NCBI GenBank assembly: GCA_019244165.1
Contig: JAFATA010000042.1
Span: 1-64,000 of the forward strand
Source: Pseudonocardiales bacterium
Lineage (GTDB): Bacteria > Actinomycetota > Actinomycetes > Mycobacteriales > Pseudonocardiaceae
DNA length: 64,000 bases
Direction of reading: 5' to 3'
Numbering within the stretch: position 1 is the stretch's first letter; every line of letters starts with the position of its first letter. The position numbers were made by a program, and so were the translations under genes. Below the pieces are notes generated by a model. It worked only from the letters and a program-made list of their open reading frames with translations. It was not told where the DNA came from and ran no database searches. Below are positions 21,002 to 30,213 of this stretch, one piece after another.

Positions 21002-21444
21002 GCCCGAGTCAGGTGCCGGTGGATGCCGTGCAGGGCGCCCTGGCGGCGGAGCATGCCGCGATCTGGGTGTATGGAGTGGTGGAGGCCTTTGCCCCGGGTG
21101 CGTTGAACGGTCAGCTCGAGGAGGCCGCGACCGCGCATCAGGCTCGGCGGGACGCCACGGAACGGGTCTTGACTGACGCGGGCGTGCCGCCGGTGCCACC
21201 CGAACCGGGCTACCTCACCCCAGAACCGGTCACCGATGCCGCCTCGGCCCTGCGATTGGCGATCACCGCGGAGTCCGACGCCGCCGCGGCGTGGCGCTCG
21301 GTGATCGAGCGCAGCCCGGCCCATCTGGGCCTGCGCGCTGCCGCGCTGGACGCGCTCACCGTCGCGGCGCTGTGGGCAACCCGCTGGCGGGCAAGGGCGG
21401 GCACCAGCCCGGTGACCGTGCCGTTTCCCGGAGCACCCGCATGA
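20998..21444 (+). CDS. DUF4439 ferritin-like domain protein
   Basis: A 148-residue helical protein. VQGALAAEHAAIWVYGVVEA and TAHQARRDATERVLTDAG, then SALRLAITAESDAAAAWRSV, follow the four-helix ferritin-like pattern of DUF4439 with Glu/His pairs (AEHAA, AHQARRD). Metal binding is not proven by these residues alone. It overlaps the upstream lipoprotein gene by 4 bp, a pairing I recall from other actinomycetes. Confidence 0.78.
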   Translation: MSPSQVPVDAVQGALAAEHAAIWVYGVVEAFAPGALNGQLEEAATAHQARRDATERVLTDAGVPPVPPEPGYLTPEPVTDAASALRLAITAESDAAAAWRSVIERSPAHLGLRAAALDALTVAALWATRWRARAGTSPVTVPFPGAPA

Positions 21445-21472
21445 GATCCGGACAAGCGATTACCGTGGGACC

Positions 21473-21883
21473 GTGCACACCGAGCAAATTCGCATCCAGA
21501 CCGGCTCGCGGGAACAGGTGTATGACATCACCAAGGACTGTCACGCCTTTCTGCACCGGGCCGCTGCCCGTGACGGCCTGCTGCATGTCTGGGTGCCGCA
21601 CGCCACCGCCGGCCTCGCGATGATCGAGACCGGGTCTGGTAGCGAGACCGACCTGCTCACCGTGCTGCGCGAGCTGTTACCCGCCGACGACCGGTGGCGC
21701 CACCAGCACGGCTCTGCGGGGCATGGCAGGTGCCACCTGCTGCCGGCGCTCCTGCCGCCCTACGCCAGCGTGCCGGTGCTCGGTGGGCAACTCACTCTGG
21801 GCACCTGGCAGTCGATCTGCTTGGTGGATATCAACGTCGACAACCCGGTCCGCACGGTCCGGCTGAGCTTCCTGGCCGGTTGA
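21473..21883 (+). CDS. YjbQ / UPF0047 family protein
   Basis: A 136-residue protein. VWVPHATAGLAMIETGSGSE and the conserved HGSAGHGRCHL (metal-binding His cluster) and LGTWQSICLVDIN are all family signatures. Some members have weak thiamine-phosphate synthase activity, but the main role is unsettled. It begins at GTG 21473 and ends 4 bp before the convergent proS stop. Confidence 0.88.
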   Translation: MHTEQIRIQTGSREQVYDITKDCHAFLHRAAARDGLLHVWVPHATAGLAMIETGSGSETDLLTVLRELLPADDRWRHQHGSAGHGRCHLLPALLPPYASVPVLGGQLTLGTWQSICLVDINVDNPVRTVRLSFLAG

Positions 21884-21887
21884 CACC

Positions 21888-23636
21888 TCACTTGTTACAC
21901 AGTTCCCGCAGGTGCGCCACCACGCTTTCGACCGGTACCTCGGTGCGTTCCCCGCTGAACCGGTCCTTGACCTCCACGACACCCGATGCCAGGCCGCGCC
22001 CCACCACGAGGATGGTCGGCACGCCGATCAGCTCGGCGTCGGCGAATTTCACCCCAGGAGTGGCCAAGCGGTCATCAAGGATCACCCGCAGGCCGGAGGC
22101 GTCCAGCTCAACGGCCAACCGCTCGCCAGTGGCACCGACCGTCTCATCCTTACCCGCGATCACGACATGCACGTCGGCCGGGGCGATCTCCCGCGGCCAG
22201 AGCAGCCCGTACGCGTCATGGCTCTGCTCGGCGATCGCACCGACCAGCCGGGAAACCCCGATGCCGTAGGAACCCATGGTGATCCGGATCGGCGTGCCCT
22301 CCGGACCCAGCGCGTCCAATGCAAAGGCGTCGGTGTACTTGCGGCCGAGTTGGAAGATGTGCCCGATCTCGATACCGCGGGCGATGACGAGGGTGCCGGC
22401 CCCGTCGGGTGAGGGGTCGCCAGCGCACACCTGGGCGGCCTCGATCGTGCCGTTGGGGGTGAAATCGCGCCCACACAGCAGGTCGATCACGTGGTGGTCG
22501 GGGCGGTCGGCGCCGGTGGCCCACGCGGTGCCCCGCGCCACCCGGGGGTCGACGAGGTAGCGCACCCGGTTCGCGGCGAGCGCGCCCGGCCCGATGTAGC
22601 CCTTGACCAGGAACGGGTAGGCGGCGAAGTCCGCGTCGTCCAGCAGCGCCACCTCGGCTGGGGCCAGCGAGGCCGCCAGCCGTTTCATATCGACCTCGCG
22701 GTCGCCGGGGAGCCCGACGCCTAACAGTTCCCACTGCTGCGCGCCGGGTTGCCGAGTCTTGACCATGACGTTCTTCAGGGTGTCCGCAGCGCTGAAGGTC
22801 CGGCCCAGACCTGCCCCGTTGAGGTGTTCCACCAGCGTGTCGATGGTCGGGGTGTCCGGGGTATGCAGTACCTGGGCCGGCGCTCGCCCCGCGATCGGCA
22901 GTTCAGGAGGCGCCGGAGTGGTCACCGCCTCCACATTGGCGGCGTACCCGGACTCGGTGCTGCGCACAAAGGTGTCCTCGCCGGTCTCCGCTTCAGCGAG
23001 GAACTCCTCGCTCTTCGAGCCGCCCATCGCGCCGGAGTGCGCCGACACGATCACGTAGCGCAACCCGAGCCGATCGAAGATCTTGATGTAGGCCTCGCGG
23101 TGCGCCCGGTACGACCGCGCCAGTCCTTCGTCAGAGAGGTCGAAGGAGTAGGAGTCCTTCATCAGGAACTCCCGGCCACGCAAGATCCCGGCGCGGGGGC
23201 GTTCCTCGTCCCGGTACTTGGTCTGCACCTGGTAGAGGATCACCGGATAGTCCTTGTACGAGCTGAGCTCGCCCTTCACCGTGAGCGTGAAAAGCTCCTC
23301 GTGGGTGGGGCCAAGCAGGTAGTCGCCGCCCTTGCGGTCACGCAGCCGGAACAGGTCCGCGCCGTACTCGGTCCAGCGGCCGGTGGCCTGGTAGGGCTCC
23401 CGAGGCAGCAACGCGGGGAACTGGATCTCCTGCCCGCCGATCGCGTCCATCTCCTGACGCACCACGGCCTCGATGTTGCGCAGCACCCGCAGGCCCAGCG
23501 GCAGCCACGAGTAGATCCCCGGGGAGACACGGCGGATGTACCCGGCGCGCACCAGCAGCTTGTGACTCGGCATCTCGGCGTCCGCCGGATCCTCGCGCAG
23601 GGTACGCAAGAACAGCGTCGACAACCTGGTAATCAT
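21888..23636 (-). CDS. proS: Prolyl-tRNA synthetase, bacterial type
   Basis: A 582-residue class II synthetase. [20 protein letters not shown] and the motif 1/2 region ([20 protein letters not shown]) are complete. The editing insertion of bacterial-type ProS is present at about residues 220-380 ([20 protein letters not shown]). Motif 3 ([17 protein letters not shown]) and the anticodon-binding C-terminus follow. The start is ATG 23636. No T-box or tRNA is seen nearby. Confidence 0.96.
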   Translation of the reverse strand: MITRLSTLFLRTLREDPADAEMPSHKLLVRAGYIRRVSPGIYSWLPLGLRVLRNIEAVVRQEMDAIGGQEIQFPALLPREPYQATGRWTEYGADLFRLRDRKGGDYLLGPTHEELFTLTVKGELSSYKDYPVILYQVQTKYRDEERPRAGILRGREFLMKDSYSFDLSDEGLARSYRAHREAYIKIFDRLGLRYVIVSAHSGAMGGSKSEEFLAEAETGEDTFVRSTESGYAANVEAVTTPAPPELPIAGRAPAQVLHTPDTPTIDTLVEHLNGAGLGRTFSAADTLKNVMVKTRQPGAQQWELLGVGLPGDREVDMKRLAASLAPAEVALLDDADFAAYPFLVKGYIGPGALAANRVRYLVDPRVARGTAWATGADRPDHHVIDLLCGRDFTPNGTIEAAQVCAGDPSPDGAGTLVIARGIEIGHIFQLGRKYTDAFALDALGPEGTPIRITMGSYGIGVSRLVGAIAEQSHDAYGLLWPREIAPADVHVVIAGKDETVGATGERLAVELDASGLRVILDDRLATPGVKFADAELIGVPTILVVGRGLASGVVEVKDRFSGERTEVPVESVVAHLRELCNK

Positions 23637-23705
23637 ACTTCAGGGACTCCTCGGACGGGTGAGATGGCAGAACTAGCAGTGCCCACAGCCGTGAGCTCGA
23701 CCGCC

Positions 23706-24020
23706 TCAGTCTCGTCCGATCACCTGGGAAACATCGACCACCACCGGGGCACCAGACGCCTCGGCTTCTTCCGAGGCGGCAGTCAAGGCATCGACGAGCC
23801 GCTGGAGATCGTCCCCGCCGAGGACTCGGCTCGCGACCAACTCACCCTCAGGATCCTCCAAGCCCAAGGTGGTGAGCCGGGTCTGCGGATCGGTGTTCAC
23901 GATGATCGTGCACCCGTTCAAGGCGCTGATCCGGACACCAGGACTGACAGGCGGCTCGCTTGACCTTGGCTCAGGGGGGAACTCATTCTCATCGTCCACC
24001 CGCCCATCGTCGCCTACCAC
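23706..24020 (-). CDS. Hypothetical protein, about 104 aa
   Basis: An acidic protein with a disordered N-terminus (DENEFPPEPRSSEPPVSPG) and a short alpha/beta core (VRISALNGCTIIVNTDPQTR, then LVASRVLGGDDLQRLVDAL). I recognise no family. It lies just upstream of proS on the same strand. A GTG eight codons in is an alternative start. Confidence 0.5.
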   Translation of the reverse strand: MVGDDGRVDDENEFPPEPRSSEPPVSPGVRISALNGCTIIVNTDPQTRLTTLGLEDPEGELVASRVLGGDDLQRLVDALTAASEEAEASGAPVVVDVSQVIGRD

Positions 24021-24229
24021 CGCCGCTGGGTCCGTACCGGGTGCCTGATCCCCTCGCTGACGCTCGGACGCTCACAAGTGATCGCCGATTGTGCTGTCGT
24101 TGATCGGGCGTTGCGGGGTGTGTCTGGGAAAGCTCAGCCTCCTGCTCACCCCCGAGCTGATCGGCATTGTGGGTGTGCTCGACTCGAGCGCTTGGTAGCA
24201 GGGTCGCTTGCGGCCAGACGAACACAGCG

Positions 24230-24375
24230 CCTAGGGTGCCAGTGCGCAACGGTGTGAGGAAGCCGGTGAGAGTCCGGCGCGGTCGCGCCACTGTGATCGG
24301 GTGATGTCACCCGGGAGCCAGACCTTCGGCCGTTGCCTTGCCTGGCACGGTAGGGACGCGTCATCCCGAAGGAGT
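24230..24375 (+). ncRNA. Cobalamin riboswitch
   Basis: The conserved core GAAGCCGGTGAGAGTCCGGC begins at about 24259 and is followed by the B12 box GCGCCACTGTGAT at about 24284-24296. GGGAGCCAGACC (about 24313) completes the conserved set. The order and spacing match cobalamin riboswitches. It lies upstream of cbiM and should shut down cobalt uptake when adenosylcobalamin is plentiful. The ends of the element are approximate. Confidence 0.9.
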
Positions 24376-24382
24376 TGCGCCG

Positions 24383-24439
24383 ATGGACATTCCTGTCGTA
24401 CTGCCACTGCGGCGTTGGTGGCGCCGTGCACGTTCCTGA
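24383..24439 (+). CDS. Possible 18-codon leader ORF between riboswitch and cbiM
   Basis: ATG 24383 follows AAGGAG (24370-24375) at 7-bp spacing, the best Shine-Dalgarno in the region. It encodes MDIPVVLPLRRWWRRARS and stops at TGA 24437-24439, overlapping the cbiM start GTG 24426 in another frame. cbiM itself has only a weak ribosome site (GGTGG). The layout suggests translational coupling, perhaps giving the riboswitch control of cbiM translation. No conservation data are available. Confidence 0.45.
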   Translation: MDIPVVLPLRRWWRRARS

Positions 24440-25070
24440 CGGTTTCGTCTCGCCTGAAGTGGTGGTGGCCGGCGCCGTGGTGGCCGTGGTCGGACTGAGC
24501 CTGTGCGTGCACCGCGCCGGACAGCAGGCCACCCCACGGCAGCTTCCGCTGGCAGGACTGGCGGCGGCGCTGTTGTTGGTGCTGCAGACCCCAGTGATCC
24601 CGATTGTGGCGGGCACCGACGCACACCTGCTCGGGGGTACGCTGGCGGTGGCGCTGCTCGGACCTTGGCTGGAATCGGTAGTGATCACCGTGGTCACGGT
24701 GGTGCAGGCCTTGTTTTTCGGCGACGGCGGGCTGTCCACGCTCGGGGTCAACGTGATCAACCTGGCGCTAGTACCGGCCGCGGTGGGCTACCCGCTGATC
24801 CTGGGGCTGCGCCGGCTGCTGGGCCGGGGACATACCGGCACGGCCGTGGCCACCGGAATCGCCGCGAGTGTCTCGGTGGTCAGCGGTGCGGCGCTGTTCA
24901 CCGCCGAGTACGCGGTGGGTGGTGCCGCGGGGGCGTCGCTGCGCACCGTGGCGATCTCGACCCTGGGGGTGTACTCCCTGGTCGCGATTCTCGAGGGGCT
25001 ATTCACCGCCCTGGTGATCCGCGGGCTCTTGGTACTGCGCCCTGATCTGGTGCGAGTCAGCCATGAGTAA
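24426..25070 (+). CDS. cbiM: Cobalt ECF-transporter substrate-binding component CbiM
   Basis: A 214-residue membrane protein. The N-terminus VHVPDGFVSP is the CbiM/NikM signature, where the second residue His helps bind Co2+ at the N-terminus. GTG 24426 therefore is the only sensible start. About six hydrophobic segments follow (AGAVVAVVGLSLCV, LAGLAAALLLVLQT and others), with GTDAHLLGGTLAVALLG and the loop GDGGLSTLGVNVINLALVPA typical of the family. Partner genes cbiQ and cbiO are about 6 kb downstream, so the transporter genes are split. Confidence 0.9.
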   Translation: MHVPDGFVSPEVVVAGAVVAVVGLSLCVHRAGQQATPRQLPLAGLAAALLLVLQTPVIPIVAGTDAHLLGGTLAVALLGPWLESVVITVVTVVQALFFGDGGLSTLGVNVINLALVPAAVGYPLILGLRRLLGRGHTGTAVATGIAASVSVVSGAALFTAEYAVGGAAGASLRTVAISTLGVYSLVAILEGLFTALVIRGLLVLRPDLVRVSHE

Positions 25071-25226
25071 ACCCGCCATCCGAGCCTCAGGTGGCCCGGA
25101 GTGGTTCCCGCCGGGGCTCGGTGATACCGACTAGGGTTATATGAGTGCTACGGCAGTCTGAGTGCTCAGGCAGCGTCGGCGCCAGGGCAGCTGGCTGTGG
25201 CGTACCGATACCGAGGGGAACCTGTG

Positions 25227-25670
25227 ATGGCTGGTGCCTGGCGGTCGGCGTTGCGGTGGGTCGCGATCGCGGCGGCGTTTATCAACCTGGATATCCACCT
25301 GGTGCTGACCAGTGATCACTTGACGGAAAAGCTCTACATCGGGGTGCTGTTTGTCATCGGTTCGGCGTTGCTGGGCCTGGTAGTGATCGGGTTGGCCTCC
25401 GACCGCGACCGGCTGCGCACTGCTGCCTGGATCGGCGGCAGCGTGATCTGTGCCGTTGAGTTCATCTTGTTCGTGCTCAGTCGCAGCACCGGGCTGCCAG
25501 GCGGCTACCTGGAGGACTGGCTCGGCGCGACCGAAGACCTGCTCGGACTTGCCTGCCTGTTCGTCGAACTGGTCTTCCTTGGCTGCGCTGCGGCCTGCCT
25601 GACCACGACCGCAGGCCGCCCCCAGGCAGCGTGGGTGCCCCTACACGACCGCAGCGCCCCCCTGCCCTGA
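25227..25670 (+). CDS. Hypothetical membrane protein with four TM segments
   Basis: About 147 residues with four hydrophobic segments (WVAIAAAFINLDIHLVL, LYIGVLFVIGSALLGLVVIG, TAAWIGGSVICAVEFILFVL, and LLGLACLFVELVFLGCAAAC). No family recognised. ATG 25227 is preceded by GAGGGGAA; a GTG at 25197 would extend it. It lies between cbiM and cysG, but whether it belongs to the cobalt pathway cannot be told. Confidence 0.6.
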   Translation: MAGAWRSALRWVAIAAAFINLDIHLVLTSDHLTEKLYIGVLFVIGSALLGLVVIGLASDRDRLRTAAWIGGSVICAVEFILFVLSRSTGLPGGYLEDWLGATEDLLGLACLFVELVFLGCAAACLTTTAGRPQAAWVPLHDRSAPLP

Positions 25671-25727
25671 GATCGGAAGCCGCTTGCTGGTGGGGTCGTC
25701 TTCGGCGCTGTCGCGGGATGAGCGCGC

Positions 25728-26951
25728 TCACGGGCCACGCAGCGCCACCACTGGTCCGATGACGACAACTGCGGGTGGGCGGATCCTGGCAGCGGCGACA
25801 CTGCCGGCCACGTCGCGCAGCGTGCAGCGCACCACGCGCTGGTCGCTCAGAGTTCCGTTGACGATCACAGCAACCGGGGTGTCCGGCGCTCGACCGTAAG
25901 CGAGCAGGGTATCGGCGAACACGCCGATCCGCTCCACCGCCATGAGCAGCACCAGAGTGCCGCGCAGCCGCCCCAGCGCCGACCAGTCCACCAGCGAGGT
26001 GGGATCGCTCGGCGCCACGTGCCCGGACACGACGACGAACTCCTGGGTCACGCCGCGGTGCGTCACCGGGATTCCCGCCGCCGCCGGTACCGAGATGGCG
26101 CTGGTGATGCCGGGGACTACGGTCACCGGCACCCCCGCTGCCGCGCAGGCCAGCACCTCCTCAAAGCCACGCCCAAAGACGTAGGGGTCTCCGCCTTTGA
26201 GCCGCACCACGAACCGGCCGGCCCGGGCGTGCTCGATCAGCTGCGCGTTGATCTGCTCCTGGGCCATCGCCCGGCCGTAGGGCACCTTCGCCGCGTCGAT
26301 CACTGTGACGTGTGCGCCGAGCTCGTCCAGCAGCTCCCGAGGCGCGAGCCGGTCGGCCAGCACCACGTCGGCCCGGGCCAGTAACCGCCGCCCGCGCACG
26401 GTGATCAGGTCCGGGTCGCCCGGTCCCGCGCCGACCAGCGCCACACCCGGAGTGGTGATGTGCTCATCGGCGTCTGAGTCGGCGTCTGGGGCGTCGTCCA
26501 CCACCCCGGTGCGTAGAGCGTCGAGGAGCGTCTCCCGGACCGCGGCAGCGCGGCGCGGTCGGCGCCCGGCGAGCACGCCGATGAGCAACCCTTCGTGTTC
26601 CCCGGTGGCCGGGGTGAGGGCACTGCCACCGGTCGCGTCGTCGGCCCGCACGCAGAACACCCGCCGCCGCTGCGCCTCAGCGGCTACCGCGGCATTGACC
26701 GCCGGCTCGGAGCTGCAGGCCAGGGCATACCAGGCGCCCTCGAGATCACCCTCGAGGTAGCCCCGGACATCCCAGCGCAGTTCCCCCGCCGTGGCCATCG
26801 CCTCGACGGCGGTGGTGGCCTCGGGGGCGACGAGCAGCACGTCGGCGCCAGCGGCGATCAGTCGCGGCAGCCGCCGTTGCGCGACCGTGCCCGCACCGAC
26901 CACGACGACCCGGCGCCCGGCAAGGTCCAGCCCCGCGAGATAGGGCTTCAC
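25728..26951 (-). CDS. cysG: Siroheme-synthase-like fusion: precorrin-2 dehydrogenase + uroporphyrinogen-III C-methyltransferase
   Basis: A 407-residue fusion. Residues 1-150 are a SirC/Met8-like dehydrogenase (LAGRRVVVVGAGTVAQRRLP). About 165-400 are a SUMT methyltransferase, with VALVGAGPGDPDLITVRGRR, VRLKGGDPYVFGRGFEEVLA and PAAAGIPVTHRGVTQEFVVV. It makes precorrin-2 from uroporphyrinogen III and can oxidise it to sirohydrochlorin. It overlaps cobH by 4 bp. A second, separate SUMT is at 30214. CysG-type ferrochelatase residues were not examined. Confidence 0.9.
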   Translation of the reverse strand: MKPYLAGLDLAGRRVVVVGAGTVAQRRLPRLIAAGADVLLVAPEATTAVEAMATAGELRWDVRGYLEGDLEGAWYALACSSEPAVNAAVAAEAQRRRVFCVRADDATGGSALTPATGEHEGLLIGVLAGRRPRRAAAVRETLLDALRTGVVDDAPDADSDADEHITTPGVALVGAGPGDPDLITVRGRRLLARADVVLADRLAPRELLDELGAHVTVIDAAKVPYGRAMAQEQINAQLIEHARAGRFVVRLKGGDPYVFGRGFEEVLACAAAGVPVTVVPGITSAISVPAAAGIPVTHRGVTQEFVVVSGHVAPSDPTSLVDWSALGRLRGTLVLLMAVERIGVFADTLLAYGRAPDTPVAVIVNGTLSDQRVVRCTLRDVAGSVAAARIRPPAVVVIGPVVALRGP

Positions 26952-27556
26952 AGGACCGGATTCCAGGACAGCAACGCGTTGACCGCGGCCGCGGCGACCG
27001 CGGTGCCCCCTTTGGCGCTGCGGTTGGACAGCGCAGGCAAACCCGAGTCCCGCAGCGCCGCTTTGGCCGGTGCGGCATCAACGAAGCCCACCGGCAGCCC
27101 GATCACCAGGGCTGGGCGCAGCGTGCCCCGCGCGGCGAGGCGGATCAGTTCGCGCAGCGCGCTCGGCGCGTTGCCCACCGCCCACACCGCGCCCTGGGGG
27201 TGCGCGGCAGCGGCCAGCCGGATCCCTGCCGCGCAACGCGTCAGCTCCGGCACCGGCCCTGGTATCAGCGCCACCGCTGGTGCCAGGTCGAGCGCGACCA
27301 CACACCGCCGCGAGGTGATGCCGGCCGCGAGCATCCGCACATCAACCACCAACGGCGCCCCGCCGGCCAGCGCCCGCTGCCCCGCGTGCAGCGCGTCCTC
27401 GTCACAGACCAGGTCAGTGGCGTACTCAAGGTCCGCACTGGCGTGGATTACCCGCTCGGTCACCGCACGGGTACCCGGCAGCAGCCTCGCGGTGTCCACC
27501 TGGGACCGGAGGATCCGATATGACTCGCTCTCGATCGGATGCTGGGCCGGCGGCAC
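26948..27556 (-). CDS. cobH: Precorrin-8X methylmutase
   Basis: About 202 residues. It moves the C11 methyl to C12, converting precorrin-8x to hydrogenobyrinate (CbiC in the anaerobic route). IESESYRILRSQVDTARLLP, VIHASADLEYATDLVCDEDA, and LVVDVRMLAAGI are family hallmarks, and ALVIGLPVGFVDAAPAKAAL is the C-terminal signature. GTG 27556 is chosen for the AAAGGGG just upstream. It runs into cysG and diverges from the 27661 gene. Confidence 0.93.
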   Translation of the reverse strand: MPPAQHPIESESYRILRSQVDTARLLPGTRAVTERVIHASADLEYATDLVCDEDALHAGQRALAGGAPLVVDVRMLAAGITSRRCVVALDLAPAVALIPGPVPELTRCAAGIRLAAAAHPQGAVWAVGNAPSALRELIRLAARGTLRPALVIGLPVGFVDAAPAKAALRDSGLPALSNRSAKGGTAVAAAAVNALLSWNPVL

Positions 27557-27660
27557 CTCGTCCCCTTTCCGCCCCCTCGGCACACGTACAGCTTGCCGCC
27601 ACAATGGTGATCGGTGGTGGGTGCATACGCTGAAAGTGGTGGGGTGAACGGAGACCGCAG

Positions 27661-27909
27661 ATGAGCCCCGAAGATCACGATGACGAGCTGGCCACCCAGT
27701 ATGTGCTCGCCCGGCGGCTGCGCCCGGACCTGGACGGCGAGGAGCTTGCCCGTCTGATCGTCTCCAGACTCAGCGAGGACCAGCTACTGCACCTCGCGGG
27801 AGAGGCACTCACCTGGGCGCCCCAGCCGACCGATCGTCGGGATTTGGCGCTGAGCTACGTGCGGAACTTCGTGCTCGCCATGGAAAGCGACCCTGACGAT
27901 AAGAGATGA
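27661..27909 (+). CDS. Hypothetical protein, 82 aa
   Basis: A small acidic helical protein (DELATQYVLARRLRPDLDGE, ELARLIVSRLSEDQLLHLAG). GGAGA lies upstream of ATG 27661. No family is recognised. It is divergent from cobH and precedes the SOD-like lipoprotein gene by about 45 bp. Confidence 0.55.
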   Translation: MSPEDHDDELATQYVLARRLRPDLDGEELARLIVSRLSEDQLLHLAGEALTWAPQPTDRRDLALSYVRNFVLAMESDPDDKR

Positions 27910-27953
27910 AACGCCGTCTCGCCTAGCACGCGCCAACCGGTTATCATACTCCT

Positions 27954-28607
27954 ATGAGGGGATACTTGTGGGGAGTTAAACGTCACACAGTTCGCCATCT
28001 GATGACCATTGCGGCTGGCGTCGTGCTGGCCGTTACGCCAGCAGGCTGCGCGTATCGAGGGATCAGCATGCCCTCGACCAGTAACCAAAGCCAAGGCCCG
28101 GCGCCCAGGGTCTCTCTGTTTGGCAACGGCACGCTCACGCCACCGGGTGCCACTGCGAAGGCCATCACCTACAACCCCAGCCTGGCGCCGACCGGTGCGG
28201 CTGTGACGGCCATCGTGGTTCCCTCGTCCAATGGGACCACGACAGCGACCTTGGCGGTCTCCAGTCTGCTGCCCAACCGGAGCTACGCGGTGCACGCGCA
28301 CACCGAAGCGTGCGGTGCTACCGGCGAGGCAGCCGGGCCGCATTTCCAGAATCACGAAGATCCCGCAGCGACACCCCAAGCTCCCTCCACCAACCCCGAG
28401 TACGCCAACCCGAAGAACGAGATTTGGCTGGACGTGCACACTGACGCCGCTGGCGCCGGCACGTCGAGCACGACGGTTCCCTTCGTCCTCACCGACAGCC
28501 GGGTGCCCGGGTCGATCGTGATCCACGAAGCGACGCAGACCTCAACGGCGCCGGGACAGGCAGGCGAGGCGGGTGCCCGGATCGCCTGCCTCACCCTTGC
28601 CAAGTAG
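27954..28607 (+). CDS. Cu/Zn superoxide dismutase-like lipoprotein
   Basis: A 217-residue protein. The signal peptide runs to a lipobox (VTPAGC, Cys 32). The rest matches SodC: VHAHTEACG gives His114 and His116 with Cys120, GPHFQNH gives His130 and His134, IVIHEAT gives His191, and AGARIACL gives Cys212, the likely disulfide partner of Cys120. The copper ligands look present. The usual remaining zinc-site His and Asp are not clearly identifiable, so dismutase activity is uncertain. The stop overlaps the start region of cobM by 1 bp (TAG/GTG). Confidence 0.72.
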   Translation: MRGYLWGVKRHTVRHLMTIAAGVVLAVTPAGCAYRGISMPSTSNQSQGPAPRVSLFGNGTLTPPGATAKAITYNPSLAPTGAAVTAIVVPSSNGTTTATLAVSSLLPNRSYAVHAHTEACGATGEAAGPHFQNHEDPAATPQAPSTNPEYANPKNEIWLDVHTDAAGAGTSSTTVPFVLTDSRVPGSIVIHEATQTSTAPGQAGEAGARIACLTLAK

Positions 28608-29434
28608 TGATGCGACGGGCCACGGGGCTGATCTCGTTCGTGGGTGCTGGGCCTGGCGCACCAGACCTGATCACCCTGCGGGGTGCGCACCGGCTCGCGG
28701 CTGCTGACGTGGTGGTGTGGGCATCGTCGCTGGTGAACCCGGCGGTGCTGGAACACTGCCGCAGCGGGGTCGAGCTGCACGACTCGGCGGGCATGACCCT
28801 GGAGGATGTGCTCGCGGTGTACACAGCGCACTCGGACGCCGCGATTGTGCGGCTGCACTCCGGGGACATCGCGCTGTACTCGACGCTGACCGAGCAGATC
28901 AACTGGTGCACGCGGCACGACCGGCTTTTCGAGATCGTGCCCGGGGTCGGCTCGCTCGCCGCCGCAGCCGCCGCCGCCGGGGTGGAGCTCACCGCGCCGG
29001 GGGTGGCGCAAAGTGCCGTTCTCACCCGGTTGGGCGGCGGCCGGACCGCGGCGTCGATACCGGCCGGGGAGAGCGTCGCCGGCTTCGCTCGGCATGGCAC
29101 CACGATGGCCATCTACCTGTCCGCGGCCCGGCCGGCTGCGATGCGCGCGGAGCTGCTGGCCGGCTACCCGCCGCAGACCCCCGCTGTCGTCGTCGCGAAG
29201 GCCAGCTGGCCGGACGAGACGGTGATCACCACCACGGTGGATGGCCTCGCCGATGCGTTGAGCGCCTCGGGGATCCGCACCGCCGCACTGGTGCTGGTGG
29301 GACCGGCGTTGTCCAGCACAGAGACCCGCAGCCGGCTTTATGATCCCACCTACTCGCACGGCCATCGCCGCCGCTCACTGCCGGGCAGCACCACCGGACG
29401 GCCTATCCCCCCCGCCCGGCGCAGGCCTCGGTGA
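28607..29434 (+). CDS. cobM: Precorrin-4 C11-methyltransferase
   Basis: A 275-residue SAM-dependent enzyme (CbiF in the anaerobic pathway) adding the C11 methyl. The tetrapyrrole methylase core is visible: SFVGAGPGAPDLITLRGAHR, WASSLVNPAVLEHC, AAIVRLHSGDIALYSTLTEQ and FEIVPGVGSLAAAAAAAG. GTG 28607 or ATG 28610 are alternative starts. The stop overlaps cobJ by 4 bp. The Arg/Pro-rich last 40 residues are beyond the usual fold. Confidence 0.93.
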   Translation: MMRRATGLISFVGAGPGAPDLITLRGAHRLAAADVVVWASSLVNPAVLEHCRSGVELHDSAGMTLEDVLAVYTAHSDAAIVRLHSGDIALYSTLTEQINWCTRHDRLFEIVPGVGSLAAAAAAAGVELTAPGVAQSAVLTRLGGGRTAASIPAGESVAGFARHGTTMAIYLSAARPAAMRAELLAGYPPQTPAVVVAKASWPDETVITTTVDGLADALSASGIRTAALVLVGPALSSTETRSRLYDPTYSHGHRRRSLPGSTTGRPIPPARRRPR

Positions 29435-30180
29435 CCGGCCTGCTCACCGTCATCGGGCTAGGACCTGGCAGTCCGGCGCATCGCACCCGGGCTGCTGAGG
29501 ACGCCGTCCGTGAGGCGCAGATCGTCTTCGGCTACCACGCTTACCTGGCGGCCTGCGCCGACCTCACTGGCCCGCACCAGCGCGTGGTGCCCAGCGGGAT
29601 CGGCGCCGAGCAGCAGCGCGCCAGGGACGCGGTGCGTGCGGCGGCCGATGGTGCACGCGTGGCGCTGGTGTCCTCTGGTGACGCCGGGATCTACGGGATG
29701 GCCTCGGTGGCACTGACCACCGCCGCCGCGCTGCCGCCGGTGCAGCGCCCGCCGGTGCAGGTGGTGCCCGGCGTTACCGCAGCCATCGCGGCAGCTGCGC
29801 TGCTAGGAGCTCCCCTGGCTCGCGACTTCGCCTGTCTGAGCCTGTCCGATCTGCTCGCCCCCTGGGACGCGGTGGAGACCCGGCTGCGCGCGGTGGCCGG
29901 GGCTGACCTGGTGCTCGCGCTGTACAACCCGCGCTCGCGGGGGCGGCCGTGGCAGCTGCACCGGGCTCGCGAGGTCCTCGCTGAGTACCGGCCCGGTGAC
30001 ACCCCGGTCGGGCTGGTCACCGAGGTGGGGCGGGCCGGCGAGCGCATGGAACTGGCCACGCTGGCCACGCTGGATCCGGGGCGAGCCGGGATGCGCACCG
30101 TGGTGATCGTCGGTGCTGCGGGCACTAGCCGGCTCGGCACCTGGTTGGTGACCGCCCGCTCGCTCGGGGCACGATCGTGA
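29431..30180 (+). CDS. cobJ: Precorrin-3B C17-methyltransferase
   Basis: A 249-residue SAM-dependent enzyme (CbiH type) that methylates C17 and contracts the ring. TVIGLGPGSPAHRTRAAEDA, IVFGYHAYLAA, ALVSSGDAGIYGMASVAL, VVPGVTAAIAAAALLGAP and LVLALYNPRSRGRPWQLHRA are characteristic. The GTG start overlaps cobM by 4 bp. It is fully typical in length. Confidence 0.93.
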   Translation: MTGLLTVIGLGPGSPAHRTRAAEDAVREAQIVFGYHAYLAACADLTGPHQRVVPSGIGAEQQRARDAVRAAADGARVALVSSGDAGIYGMASVALTTAAALPPVQRPPVQVVPGVTAAIAAAALLGAPLARDFACLSLSDLLAPWDAVETRLRAVAGADLVLALYNPRSRGRPWQLHRAREVLAEYRPGDTPVGLVTEVGRAGERMELATLATLDPGRAGMRTVVIVGAAGTSRLGTWLVTARSLGARS

Positions 30181-30213
30181 CCGCTGGTGTACCCCCTAGG
30201 CGGAGGCGGCATT

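Noticed and set aside
24375-24425. TTG 24375 as the cbiM start
   Set aside because: It would put 17 residues before the conserved VHVPDGF, whose His must be near the N-terminus, and the Shine-Dalgarno would be too close.
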